DNA from: Nanobdellota archaeon
GTDB taxonomy: Archaea; Nanobdellota; Nanobdellia; Woesearchaeales; WJIZ01
NCBI GenBank assembly: GCA_023140175.1
Contig: JAGLMD010000088.1
Span: 1 to 34,028, forward strand
Direction of reading: 5' to 3'
Length of the DNA stretch: 34,028 nucleotides
A program made the position numbers and the translations under genes. Position 1 is the stretch's first letter; each line of letters opens with the position of its first letter. The notes below the pieces were generated by a model. That model was not told where the DNA came from. It searched no databases and worked only from the letters and a program-made list of their open reading frames with translations. This document shows positions 24,200-32,501 of this stretch, piece by piece.

Positions 24200-24684
24200 A
24201 GATAAAGGGATTTGCCCATGTATACCAGAGAGATGATATCAATACTGATGAAATTATTCCCGCTAGGTATCTCAATATGGATAAAGAAAAGGATTTAGCT
24301 TTGCATGCAATGGAAGATTTAGATAAAGAGTTTCTTAAAAGAGTTAAGAGAGGAGATTTTGTTATTGCTAAGGATAATTTTGGGTGCGGGAGTTCGAGAG
24401 AGCATGCAATATGGGCTCTTCGGGGAAGTGGAATTAGAGCTGTGATTGCAAATAGCTTTGCCAGAATTTTCTATAGGAATGCTATTAATAATGGTTTTTT
24501 AGCAATTGAATGCAAAGATATTGCAGACAAAGTTTCAAAGGGAGATGAATTAGAGATTGATGTATCTAATGGCATGATTAAAAATCTAAGCAAAAATGAA
24601 GAATATAGTTTTACTCCCTTGCCTGAATTTGCAATAGAGTTGATGGATGCTGGCGGGCTGATTAATTATATAAAGAAGAAATGA
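24196..24684 (+). CDS. leuD: 3-isopropylmalate dehydratase small subunit
   Basis: LeuD is the swivelling small subunit that completes the isopropylmalate isomerase site. The 162-aa product has [14 protein letters not shown] near the start, [10 protein letters not shown] (about 62-71) as substrate loop, and [18 protein letters not shown]. It overlaps leuC as ATGA, so synthesis is coupled. It is the last gene of the operon; leuB, ilvC and ilvD are not in the window. The convergent ASCH gene follows 18 bases later. Confidence 0.95.
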   Translation: MKIKGFAHVYQRDDINTDEIIPARYLNMDKEKDLALHAMEDLDKEFLKRVKRGDFVIAKDNFGCGSSREHAIWALRGSGIRAVIANSFARIFYRNAINNGFLAIECKDIADKVSKGDELEIDVSNGMIKNLSKNEEYSFTPLPEFAIELMDAGGLINYIKKK

Positions 24685-24701
24685 TATTTGATTGAAGTGA
24701 A

Positions 24702-25154
24702 TCAAACCCCTGTATATGCAAACTGATCCAATTGCTTCTGAGGAATAACCCCCCTAAACAATTCCATTAATAAATTATTTAGATTGCAGTATGATTGGGG
24801 TGGCCTAAAATTCACTTTTCTCCGTAAATCCTCCAAACTCAAGGTTATTACAAACTTTTGTATTTTTTTAAATACAATCGCCGTACCTAATTCACATTCT
24901 TTAAAATACTCTTTAAATTCTTTATATGAAATCCCTGCGATATCCTTTGTCAATTCCCATAATTTTTTTATAGATGTTCTAATTTTTTCTTTTACAATAA
25001 AATAACCTGTTATTTTTTTAACAGGTGAGCTAGTATATATCAAGCAAAATTCATCTTTATCTACGTTTACATTTTGCCTCCTAAATTCAACTAGTTTTTT
25101 TTTGGAATAGATTTTATTAGAATATTTTTCCTTTATAGAGAATAATTTAGCCAT
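24702..25154 (-). CDS. ASCH-domain protein
   Basis: The 150-aa minus-strand protein has the PUA-like ASCH pattern: LFSIKEKYSNKIYSKKKLVEFRR (4-26), then FCLIYTSSPVKKITGYFIV, then ISYKEFKEYF and LGTAIVFKKI. PPQSY comes near the end of the fold. ASCH domains bind RNA or modified nucleotides and act as regulators or nucleases. It has its own AT-rich promoter region (25160-25180) but lies 57 bases downstream of the PIN-GNAT fusion gene on the same strand. A functional pairing with it, for example as antitoxin or co-effector, is possible but unproven. Confidence 0.8.
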   Translation of the reverse strand: MAKLFSIKEKYSNKIYSKKKLVEFRRQNVNVDKDEFCLIYTSSPVKKITGYFIVKEKIRTSIKKLWELTKDIAGISYKEFKEYFKECELGTAIVFKKIQKFVITLSLEDLRRKVNFRPPQSYCNLNNLLMELFRGVIPQKQLDQFAYTGV

Positions 25155-25211
25155 AATAAACCACTTATAATTTTTTATATTTCTTATTTAATAATGTTTC
25201 GTTTAATTCTA

Positions 25212-26738
25212 TTAATCTGCTATTATACCAGAATCAGTATTAGTCTCTTTCAATATTTTTTCAAAATCGCTTTTTGATATTTTTTCAAAACCTCTTGGAG
25301 CACTTAAGACATTAGGGATTATTTCTAATTCTATCAATTTCTGTAAATTTGTTCTATGGGGAAAAGTATATGTATAAAGAAAATTCACAATAAAGGGCCT
25401 ACTATATTTATTATAATTCCAATGTTTTTTTAACTCATCATCAGGAAAAACACTCCTTTTTCTACATTTCATAATAAAATCATCTTCATCTTTGATGTCA
25501 ATAATAACATCATCCACGATACCTATACTAGTTATAACACTGGAGTATATCGCACTCTTCCCTGGTTCCTTTGTTCTATAAAAAATTATGATATCGCCCC
25601 TTTTCAGGTTCTTTTCCAAGGAACGTGAAATATAAACTTTGCTGATTGCATTTCTGTGTGGCTCATTATCAACAAATTCTTCAGGAGATTCGGTGTTCAA
25701 AATTGAGTCTGGGAGAAGCTCTGTATGATATGCTGGATATATAGGTACTAAGAAGACACCTGATTTTAAAGAAAAGTATGGAAAAGTAGATTTTGGTTTG
25801 GAAACATCAAATGACTTGCCAAAATCTCTCACATAAACCTGCTCTTCTCCTGAAGATGAAGTTTTGGTACCCCAATATTTAAAACCCCAATCAAGTAATG
25901 AGTTAATTAGTCTTTCCTCTTCGGGACGTTTATTAAATATTGTAACATAGATTTCATCAACTTTCTGTTTTAAGGCATTATCAAAAATAATTTTAAGAAA
26001 CCTTTCTCCAAGCCTATAACCGTTTAAATTTACTTTTAATGTTCCAATTTTAAGTCGTTTCTTCTTCGGAAAAACTGGATGTATATCAGCATAGTTCTCA
26101 TCTTCACTTTCTTTTTTTATATACAGAAAAGCTAAGGTTTGGTCAGAATCCATACAAACATAAGCAGGTTCATTTGATTTTCTATTAAACCACCCATCAA
26201 AACCCTTATAATCATTTCGAAAAGTATCAAAAAATGTATCGCCTAAGTTAATATTTCCGAAATACTCCTTTTTTACTGATAGTGTCTTATAGTCTACTAA
26301 ATTGGGATTTTCTGAAATTACTTTCTCAATAAATGATTCAATTGTGAATACTTGATTGTCAACACCCAATAAACGCGCTTTTTCATGGATTCTCTTGTCT
26401 TCGGTAATTAAGAAATCTACCCTATGATTTACGAGCTCATTGATTAATCGAGTATCATTAATATCATTTGGAGAAATATCTATCTTCTTGCTTAAATCAG
26501 ATACTAATGGCGACAATGGTGCTTCAGTTTTTAATAATACATAATTATCTAATTTTATTTTAAAAGTGGTGATTACCTTATGATCTTTATGTTTTTCAAT
26601 CTCTTCTAGAGTCAAAGGATGAATACATTTTTCATAGTGTAGTTTATCAAACCAGGCGAATAAGGAGCCAATTTCTTTATTAAGAACTGTGTTAGCTTCT
26701 CTATGTATAACAATATTTGTGTCTAATAGTACTTTCAT
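25212..26738 (-). CDS. PIN-GNAT-PUA-like multidomain protein (toxin/effector-like)
   Basis: The 508-aa minus-strand protein is read from ATG 26738; an upstream TTG adds only three residues. A TATA-like stretch (26761-26775) lies about 27 bases before it. Residues 1-150 are a PIN RNase domain: LLDTNIVIH with Asp6, then acidic residues near Glu45, Asp95 (NDINDTRLINEL) and Asp114 (FLITEDKRIHEKA). About 190-305 fit a GNAT acetyltransferase, including LKVNLNGYRLGERFLKIIFDNAL and the alternating strand EIYVTIF. About 360-500 form a PUA/ASCH-like domain (GDIIIFYRTKEPG…RPFIVNFLYTY). Such fusions are described in toxin-antitoxin and defence contexts. All four likely PIN acidic positions are present, so nuclease activity is plausible. 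The target is unknown. Confidence 0.78.
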   Translation of the reverse strand: MKVLLDTNIVIHREANTVLNKEIGSLFAWFDKLHYEKCIHPLTLEEIEKHKDHKVITTFKIKLDNYVLLKTEAPLSPLVSDLSKKIDISPNDINDTRLINELVNHRVDFLITEDKRIHEKARLLGVDNQVFTIESFIEKVISENPNLVDYKTLSVKKEYFGNINLGDTFFDTFRNDYKGFDGWFNRKSNEPAYVCMDSDQTLAFLYIKKESEDENYADIHPVFPKKKRLKIGTLKVNLNGYRLGERFLKIIFDNALKQKVDEIYVTIFNKRPEEERLINSLLDWGFKYWGTKTSSSGEEQVYVRDFGKSFDVSKPKSTFPYFSLKSGVFLVPIYPAYHTELLPDSILNTESPEEFVDNEPHRNAISKVYISRSLEKNLKRGDIIIFYRTKEPGKSAIYSSVITSIGIVDDVIIDIKDEDDFIMKCRKRSVFPDDELKKHWNYNKYSRPFIVNFLYTYTFPHRTNLQKLIELEIIPNVLSAPRGFEKISKSDFEKILKETNTDSGIIAD

Positions 26739-26858
26739 TTTTATCAATATGAAACTAGGGAATAATATATATAATAATTATTTTATAGATAATAAAAGAA
26801 AAAATCCAAATATTAAACTCTCAATATATTCTATATAGATCTACTTTAAATTAAATAA

Positions 26859-27044
26859 TCAATTTTTCGTAGATTCAAGTAGCTCTATAAATTTAATTAG
26901 CATATAAATACCAATTATTCCATTCCATGTCAAGTCTGGACTTGATAGGGTTTCGGTTACTGCTTTCACCAGTAAGAAAATTAAAACTGAAACTGAAAAT
27001 TTCGCAGCTTCTTTTTTAGTACCTTCAAATAATTTTTTTGCCAT
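26859..27044 (-). CDS. Small two-helix membrane protein (61 aa)
   Basis: The minus-strand gene encodes 61 residues with a Lys-rich start (MAKKLFEGTKKEAAK). Two hydrophobic segments follow, about 16-31 (FSVSVLIFLLVKAVTE) and 41-56 (NGIIGIYMLIKFIELL). A gaggggg ribosome site lies a few bases before the ATG. No family is recognised. It sits between radA and the PIN-GNAT gene, all on the minus strand, and could be a membrane partner of the latter, though the 120-base gap with its own promoter argues for separate control. Confidence 0.55.
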   Translation of the reverse strand: MAKKLFEGTKKEAAKFSVSVLIFLLVKAVTETLSSPDLTWNGIIGIYMLIKFIELLESTKN

Positions 27045-27094
27045 TTTAATTCCCCCTCATAATTATCAAAATTTAAAATAAAAATTAAAAAAAT

Positions 27095-28183
27095 CTATAT
27101 ATCCTCAATCCCTCCAGTTGTAATCACAAACCCTGCTTCTCCATCAGGCAAATAAGGTGAATCGACTAATTTAGCTACTCTTGTTCCTTTCTTTCCTTTT
27201 CTCAGATAGATTCTTGTCTGGGAATTATGTCCCACAATATGGCCCCCTATTGCTTCGGTTGGATCTCCAAAGAACTGGTCTGGCTTTGCCATAACCTGGT
27301 TAGTCACATATACGCAGAGATTTTGTGTGTCTGCTAGTTTTGCCAATACATGCATATGCTTATTCAGCTTTTGCTGCCTGTCTGCTAAGGTGCCTCTCCC
27401 AACAAATTCTGCCCTAAAGTGTGCTGTTAAGGAGTCAACTATTACAAGCCTTACATTGAGATTTTCTTTTTTTATAAGATCCTCCACTTTTTCTGCCAAT
27501 AGCATCTGGTGGTCTGAGTTATAAGCTCTGGCCACTTTTATATTCTTTAAGACAACCTCTGGGTCTAGATTAAGGCTTTTTGATATATCTATGATCCTTT
27601 CGGGCCTGAATGTTGATTCTGTATCTATAAAAACTACCTGTCCGCCCGTGCCGCCGGCTCCTAAAGGGAGTTGTGCCCTTACAGCAAGGATATGCGCAAT
27701 TTGCGATTTTCCAGAGCCATACTGGCCGTATGTTTCTGTGATGCCATTAGTCTCCATCCCGCCGCCAAGAAGAGTATCCAGCTCTTTACTGCCAGTAGTA
27801 ATCTTAAGAACATTTTTTCTTTTTTCAAGTAAATCCAAACCAGAGGAAAACCCCATATCAAGCATTGTTCTTGAAGATGCAATCATTCTTTTTGCAACTG
27901 CCTCTCCAACTCCTGTAGCTTCTATTAATTCGCCGGGTGTTGCGACAGCCACAGCCATTAGATCCGGAAAGCCGCCGTTTTCTAGTTTTTCTATTGTTGC
28001 TGCTCCTACTCCAGGAAGATCTGCCAGTGTTTTCTCTTCCTTTACTTGTTCCTTTTTTGGTTTTTCTATTTGGGTTTGAGATTTGAGTTCTTGTTTTAGG
28101 GAATTCTTTGAATTCTCCAAACCTTTTTCATTATTATCTGAAATTTTCATTTTATCATCCTCTTCTGATTTTTCTTTTTTCAT
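27095..28183 (-). CDS. radA: DNA repair and recombination protein RadA
   Basis: RadA is the archaeal Rad51/RecA-family recombinase that forms filaments on ssDNA and catalyses strand exchange. The 362-aa minus-strand protein has a helix-hairpin-helix domain (about 52-100, [20 protein letters not shown]) and Walker A GQYGSGKS (153-160). Walker B (RLVIVDSL) is followed by the loop-2 region with [22 protein letters not shown] and the typical end [24 protein letters not shown]. Residues 1-50 are an unusual Lys/Glu-rich, probably disordered extension. Aligned with the common GEFGSGKT, Walker A has Gln and Tyr changes. ggtga precedes the ATG by about eight bases. The upstream 103-aa gene is 34 bases away and probably shares its transcript. 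Confidence 0.96.
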   Translation of the reverse strand: MKKEKSEEDDKMKISDNNEKGLENSKNSLKQELKSQTQIEKPKKEQVKEEKTLADLPGVGAATIEKLENGGFPDLMAVAVATPGELIEATGVGEAVAKRMIASSRTMLDMGFSSGLDLLEKRKNVLKITTGSKELDTLLGGGMETNGITETYGQYGSGKSQIAHILAVRAQLPLGAGGTGGQVVFIDTESTFRPERIIDISKSLNLDPEVVLKNIKVARAYNSDHQMLLAEKVEDLIKKENLNVRLVIVDSLTAHFRAEFVGRGTLADRQQKLNKHMHVLAKLADTQNLCVYVTNQVMAKPDQFFGDPTEAIGGHIVGHNSQTRIYLRKGKKGTRVAKLVDSPYLPDGEAGFVITTGGIEDI

Positions 28184-28217
28184 TATTCTTTCACCTTAAA
28201 ATTAAAAATAAAGAGAT

Positions 28218-28529
28218 TTACATTACAATCTCTTCAAAGACCTCTTCTTCTACAGAAGAAGGTGTTGAAGAAGTATCTCGTAGAACGAGATACTCATATG
28301 CCTTGTTTAGTACTAAAGCTGCCTTTGGCAAATCATTTACACGTAAAGAATTAGTGCTCTGCCACTGGTCATTCTTGTCCTTGTATCTTCTCTGTAGAGA
28401 TATTGTGTTGAACTCTACTTCCTGGCCATTTTTACTTGTGCCGGTGTTTTTCCATATTGTGGCGTTTATTGCGCCAGTACTAAACTTTTTTTCCGGTGTA
28501 TTGCCGGAACTATTTGTGTTGTTTTCCAT
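28218..28529 (-). CDS. Conserved small protein upstream of radA, possible ssDNA-binding role
   Basis: ATG 28529 is preferred over ATG 28541 because tgagg then lies at ribosome-site distance. The 103-aa protein has a Ser/Asn-rich start and a compact beta-rich core (FSTGAINATIWKNTG, then EVEFNTISLQRRYKDKND, then WQSTNSLRVNDLPKAALVLNKAYEYL, about 16-86). An acidic end reads SSVEEEVFEEIVM. The core pattern recurs in unnamed archaeal and bacterial proteins that I recall only as hypothetical. Its acidic tip and position beside radA and near RPA recall ssDNA-binding proteins with a partner-binding tail, but that is inference. Confidence 0.7.
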   Translation of the reverse strand: MENNTNSSGNTPEKKFSTGAINATIWKNTGTSKNGQEVEFNTISLQRRYKDKNDQWQSTNSLRVNDLPKAALVLNKAYEYLVLRDTSSTPSSVEEEVFEEIVM

Positions 28530-28690
28530 TTTTTGCCTCATTGCTTTCGCGTCTTATTTCAAACTCCCCTTAATCATGGGTTAAGTAGCCGCTGATTTTT
28601 GAGAATGCGCGGCTGCTACCCCAGGAAGTGAGGTGCTGTTTTTGTAACAGCTAATACTAGTAGAGGTAGGATTGTTTATATAGGTTACGC
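28530..28690 (-). promoter_or_regulatory. Promoter and structured leader of the 28218-28529 gene
   Basis: On the minus strand a TATA box (tatataaac, 28674-28684) predicts a start near 28651 and an untranslated leader of about 120 bases. The leader folds well: ctgtt/aacag (about 28635-28650), a strong agccgc/gcggct stem extended by gta/tac (about 28585-28620), and cttaa/ttaag (about 28568-28586). Most other genes here have almost no leader, so this is unusual. A small stable RNA is an alternative reading. Confidence 0.45.
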
Positions 28691-28700
28691 GCATCTTTTG

Positions 28701-28778
28701 GTGTCCAGTGCTATGTAAATTTTAGCTCTTTATGGCTTAATATTAAAAAATATTGAAGAATTGGGTGTGTCCAGTGCT
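28701..28778. repeat. Pair of 12-bp direct repeats
   Basis: gtgtccagtgct occurs at 28701-28712 and again at 28767-28778. The second copy lies inside the 3' end of the DUF457 gene. The spacing is 66 bases. It may be a small duplication of the gene end. Confidence 0.4.
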
Positions 28779-29225
28779 TAACCTGATAATGATTAATGCT
28801 GTAATCAGGACAAATAATAGTTTTTCTAATATCCTGCCTATTTTTATTATGCCCTTTACCCTATATTTCAATGGATAGAAAGGAACGATGCCTTCTGGAG
28901 TTAGTGCATCTAATACAAGATGAGAAGAAGTACCTAACAGAAATGCTATAGCAAAAATATCATCTGAGAAAAAAGATAATGATATATAGATAGGTATTAT
29001 GAATAAGAAAGAATGAAAGAACAGCCTATGGCCGAAGATAAAATTAATCATTTTTGAAAAAAAGCCGAGCTTTTTCCCTATTTTAGATTTTGAGGAATCA
29101 ATATCCGGCAAGGAAGTAAATAGGGCAAGCAATGAAAAGAAAAGAAGCTTATTTTTTATTGGAAAAAAGTCTAATATAACCAATCCAATTAAGAATGAGA
29201 AAGCTAAGTGTGTATAGAAAAGCAT
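28743..29225 (-). CDS. Membrane-bound metal-dependent hydrolase (DUF457/YdjM-like)
   Basis: The 160-aa minus-strand protein has four or five membrane segments and the conserved metal ligands of the YdjM/DUF457 family: His6 (THLAFSF), Asp41 and Asp43 (LPDIDS), His66 and His71 (GHRLFFHS), His102 and Asp106 (SSHLVLDALTPEG). PFYPLKYRVKG is also typical. Substrates of this family are not settled; phospholipid or phosphatase-like hydrolysis has been proposed. Its ATG follows the RPA stop by one base (TAAGATG), so it is the second gene of that operon. Confidence 0.88.
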   Translation of the reverse strand: MLFYTHLAFSFLIGLVILDFFPIKNKLLFFSLLALFTSLPDIDSSKSKIGKKLGFFSKMINFIFGHRLFFHSFLFIIPIYISLSFFSDDIFAIAFLLGTSSHLVLDALTPEGIVPFYPLKYRVKGIIKIGRILEKLLFVLITALIIIRLSTGHTQFFNIF

Positions 29226-29226
29226 C

Positions 29227-30231
29227 TTATTCTATTGCTTTTGCTTCTTCCTCCAGCCTCTTAAGTTCCTGATCTGGGTCTGGGTCTGGAAAGACCAGCT
29301 GAGCAATGAATTCTAAGCGGTCAAACATCTCATTTTTTGATGTTCTGCCTACAACTTTGAGTATTGTTCCAAGTAATCCATCTTTTATTGCCTGAAAATC
29401 ACCAGGAGAATCCTTAAATTTTAATATATCCGGCTCTTCCATCTTCAGAAGATTAGCAAGCTGATTTCTAAAGAATACTGTTCTTATTGTAGAAGAGCCA
29501 TCATCAAGGATAACGTTCATAACATATGCAAATTTTGGAGTTATATTACCATGTGTATTGCATACAAAAGCAGAGTCTTTTGGCCTTACACGCTTATTAC
29601 AATCCGGGCAGACTTCATAAAATCTTGGCTCGAATGCCTGCACTATTGTTCCCAATAGTTCTACATTTGTATCTGTTTCTGCAAGTTCTTCAATCTTTTT
29701 TCTTGCTGGCTTCTGTTTTTCAGCTACTTTATCTATTTTTTCTCCTTCTGGGTTTATAATTAATTCTGAATTGCTGGTCATATGAAGTTCGGGATTTCCA
29801 AGATTATTTTCCCTGGCTAATATATCCTTAACTTTTATTATCTGATCAAGTTTAAGATTTTTTAATTCATCTGCCTGGTCATTCCACAGAACAACTCTTA
29901 CCTGGCTAGTCTCATCTGATATGACAAATGATGCTACTTTTCCGGCTGAGCCATCTTTCCTCTGGAATTCTTTTATTTCGTAAATGTTTGTTATTTTTCC
30001 CACTGTTTCTACAGAACGCATCCCTGCTCTTATGTCTTTTATTTTTAATTTACCTTCTTCAAAGAGTTTTACTCCTAGCTCATTTGCTATGATATGGGCC
30101 GCACCCTCTTGTGAGATAAGGCCGGACAGTTTGTCCATTTTTTCTTTTATCTTGGAATTTATGTCTTCAACAGAAAGGCCTGATTTTTCTGTTATCTTGG
30201 ATATTATATCTTCATAGCTTATTTTAATCAT
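29227..30231 (-). CDS. rpa: Replication protein A, archaeal single-stranded DNA-binding protein
   Basis: RPA coats ssDNA during replication, repair and RadA-driven recombination. The 334-aa minus-strand protein has a helical N-terminus (1-60). The first OB fold (about 65-155) includes SVETVGKITNIYEIKEFQRKDG and VVLWNDQADEL. The second OB fold (about 188-310) carries a zinc finger, CPDC…CNTH (Cys208, Cys211, Cys224, His227), and a DP-rich acidic end. Two OB folds plus zinc finger match euryarchaeal-type RPA. A TATA box on the minus strand (ctatataaata, about 30255-30265) predicts a leaderless start. RadA lies just downstream on the same strand. Confidence 0.92.
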   Translation of the reverse strand: MIKISYEDIISKITEKSGLSVEDINSKIKEKMDKLSGLISQEGAAHIIANELGVKLFEEGKLKIKDIRAGMRSVETVGKITNIYEIKEFQRKDGSAGKVASFVISDETSQVRVVLWNDQADELKNLKLDQIIKVKDILARENNLGNPELHMTSNSELIINPEGEKIDKVAEKQKPARKKIEELAETDTNVELLGTIVQAFEPRFYEVCPDCNKRVRPKDSAFVCNTHGNITPKFAYVMNVILDDGSSTIRTVFFRNQLANLLKMEEPDILKFKDSPGDFQAIKDGLLGTILKVVGRTSKNEMFDRLEFIAQLVFPDPDPDQELKRLEEEAKAIE

Positions 30232-30273
30232 TTTAGAGAGTTAAGAAAAAAGATGTATTTATATAGTTTGTTG

Positions 30274-31983
30274 TTAAGGAAAAGTTGATTTTTTTGGATT
30301 AGATAGCTGATGTATAATATCCTTATATTCATCATTTATTTCTAATCTGCCTTCTTCTTCCCCAGTTGCAGATATTTTCTTTAAAGGGTTGCCTGAACTA
30401 TCAATTGCTATTATTCCAATGAATGGATTTTGAGATGTGATTATTGAGATTGATGAATCGTCGGTTTCTGCTTTTAGGTTAGCAAATTGAACTATATCCT
30501 CTTCATTGTCTGCTGCAAAGATGTAGTATTTCTGTATGTCATTTGAGAATTCTGAGTTATCTATATTTGAACCTATTGAGTTGATATTTATTGTTATTAA
30601 GTTTTCTGCTTGTGCTGTTGCTGTGAAATCAACTTTTCCCAGCGCTAATTTATCTTCTTTTGTTATTTTAATTGCTTTTCCTGCTTCTGTTATTTCATTG
30701 TTTGCTTTATCTATTGCAGTTATGTATATGTATGATTTGAAATCTTTATCTGTGATATAATAGCAATATTCATCATCACAGATTAACTGGTTGTTTAGTT
30801 CTGATAACGATTTTTGCCCTGAATCCAGGTTATGAAGACAATTTTTCCCTATTTGTTTATATTTACATGATTCTGCTTCAAAGTTCTCTATTTTTGTTAT
30901 TGTTTCTGGCAATATTAGCTTTTCTGTGTTTTCGATCTCATGTTCGGTTATTGTCTTCCCGGAGAAATCTTCATCGCTTATGTAGATATTATAAGGATAA
31001 ATTGTTTTTTCTTCAAAGAAATGGTCTATATCTGATCCTTTTGCTCTTTTCCATTTTAGGATTAGGTATTTGTCCTCTCCTGAAGGAGAGATAGGAATTA
31101 TTTCTTCTATTCTTGATGAAGGAAGGTCAACTATGTAGATGGCGAATTTTACTTTTTGAGAAACTGTGATAAAACCAGATCCTGAATCAGGAAGCAGGTA
31201 TTCTTTTTCCTTGTCTGTTGCGCAGATAAAAAATGTTCTGTCATCTGAGTTATCTTTGTTATCACAATCTATTTCAAGCTGGATTCTGTTTTCCTGGTTG
31301 AAATTATCAAAAATTTCATTAATGCAGGATTCTAATCTTTGAGAATCGCAGGCTGACATTTCGCTCATTATGGCGCCAGAGCCCAGAAAAGTATTTTTCA
31401 GTTCATCATAGAAACTGAGATCATAATTAATGAATATATCGAAAGAGGGCTTGATTGAATATTTTCCTATTATTTCATCTTTGAATTTTATATCTGAGAT
31501 TAGGTTTTTTAGCGCCGTACCGACTAATCGAAATTTGTCGTCTTCAATTTTTATAAAAAATTCGTAATTTTCTTCTGGTAAATTGTTTTTTCTTAGAAAA
31601 TCATCTAAGTAGGGTTTTATTGCTGTCTGAAAATTTAGGATTATATCATCTTTACCGGGAAAACATGTTTTTTCTTTGGATTGCCACAATGAATAGCCAT
31701 TGATCTTTCCGCAAATTGGCTCTTTAAGATATATACCTTTTTCTTCAAGCTCAGCTAAAGCAAGAAAACTTGAATATTTGGCTGCCTGGTCTATATAGAA
31801 AAGTTTTTCTTGGTTAGACTGGATTGTGTCCAGTATTTTGAATTGTGTTTCACCAATCTTGGCGGAAAATACTGCCCTGTTTGAAACTATTTTAGTATAG
31901 AGGCTGGGCATAATAAAGAACAGCGAAAATATAGACAGCAGTAATATAAGCACCATTGCTTTCTTATTTCTGAAGATTTTCAT
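30274..31983 (-). CDS. Large membrane-anchored extracytoplasmic protein with KKA N-terminus
   Basis: The 569-aa minus-strand protein starts MKIFRNKKAMVLILLLSIFSLFF, a short basic end plus KKA and a single membrane helix (8-30). The rest is predicted outside the membrane. It is rich in Asp, Glu, Asn and Ile, with several Cys pairs (CDSQRLESC, CDNKD…CAT, CKYKQIGKNC, CDDEYC) and beta-rich repeats. Parts such as YIYITAIDKANNEITEAGKAIKI and FIGIIAIDSSGNPLKK look like Ig-like/fibronectin modules. Its ATG overlaps the stop of the preceding gene by four bases. The function is unknown; a surface or pilus-like role is inferred. Confidence 0.72.
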   Translation of the reverse strand: MKIFRNKKAMVLILLLSIFSLFFIMPSLYTKIVSNRAVFSAKIGETQFKILDTIQSNQEKLFYIDQAAKYSSFLALAELEEKGIYLKEPICGKINGYSLWQSKEKTCFPGKDDIILNFQTAIKPYLDDFLRKNNLPEENYEFFIKIEDDKFRLVGTALKNLISDIKFKDEIIGKYSIKPSFDIFINYDLSFYDELKNTFLGSGAIMSEMSACDSQRLESCINEIFDNFNQENRIQLEIDCDNKDNSDDRTFFICATDKEKEYLLPDSGSGFITVSQKVKFAIYIVDLPSSRIEEIIPISPSGEDKYLILKWKRAKGSDIDHFFEEKTIYPYNIYISDEDFSGKTITEHEIENTEKLILPETITKIENFEAESCKYKQIGKNCLHNLDSGQKSLSELNNQLICDDEYCYYITDKDFKSYIYITAIDKANNEITEAGKAIKITKEDKLALGKVDFTATAQAENLITININSIGSNIDNSEFSNDIQKYYIFAADNEEDIVQFANLKAETDDSSISIITSQNPFIGIIAIDSSGNPLKKISATGEEEGRLEINDEYKDIIHQLSNPKKSTFP

Positions 31984-32501
31984 TTTATATAACCTAAAAT
32001 CGCTAATCTTATTTTTATTGGCTGTCCATGGGGTAAGTAAGGTAAGGTAGTTTCTTGATCAAATAAAATCTGCTTTTTACTATTACATTCCACATTCAAC
32101 AGATTTTTCTGTGAATCTTCTTCATAGTGCCAGAGAGTCCAGCATACTTTGTTGGCCCTCCCATAAACGCTATTAAGAATTTTATCAATCTCTTCTTTGG
32201 CTTTGGTTTCCTTATTATTTATAGCTAAAATTATTTCATCTGCTATATCAGTACTTTCTGTTGCAGGTGTTTCTAGAATATTTATTAAAACAGATTTGTC
32301 TTCAATATAGCCGCCTTGATCAGATATGTCATAGACAATATTTGATGAACTAACAGTGAATGCTATAAACCAAACAAGCATGCCCAGGAAAAAAAGGAAC
32401 CAGCCCATGATATCCATAAACATTCCCATAAAGAATGCTTTTTTTTGGAATCTTCGGTTTCTAAAATATACAAAAAATTTAGATTTTTGGGGTTTATTCA
32501 T
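31980..32501 (-). CDS. Membrane-anchored protein with KKA motif, third of the surface cluster
   Basis: ATG 32501 is used; an upstream TTG adds four residues and lies in the previous gene. The 173-aa product begins with a basic segment (MNKPQKSKFFVYFRNRRFQKKA). One or two closely packed hydrophobic stretches follow (MGMFMDIMGWFLFFLGMLVWFIAFTV, about 25-50), then a soluble outer domain of 120 residues with two Cys (KVCWTLW and NVECNSKK). It overlaps the upstream gene by eight bases (ATGAATAA) and the downstream gene by four (ATGA). No family is recognised. Confidence 0.7.
   Translation of the reverse strand: MNKPQKSKFFVYFRNRRFQKKAFFMGMFMDIMGWFLFFLGMLVWFIAFTVSSSNIVYDISDQGGYIEDKSVLINILETPATESTDIADEIILAINNKETKAKEEIDKILNSVYGRANKVCWTLWHYEEDSQKNLLNVECNSKKQILFDQETTLPYLPHGQPIKIRLAILGYIK

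Noticed and set aside
27591-28079. Plus-strand open frame of 162 codons opposite radA
   Set aside because: It is the antisense of a certain recombinase gene; the product has a Ser/Pro/Ala-rich shadow composition.
28701-28778. Target-site duplication or insertion remnant from the 12-bp repeats
   Set aside because: No terminal inverted repeats or transposase sequence lie between the copies, and one copy is coding.
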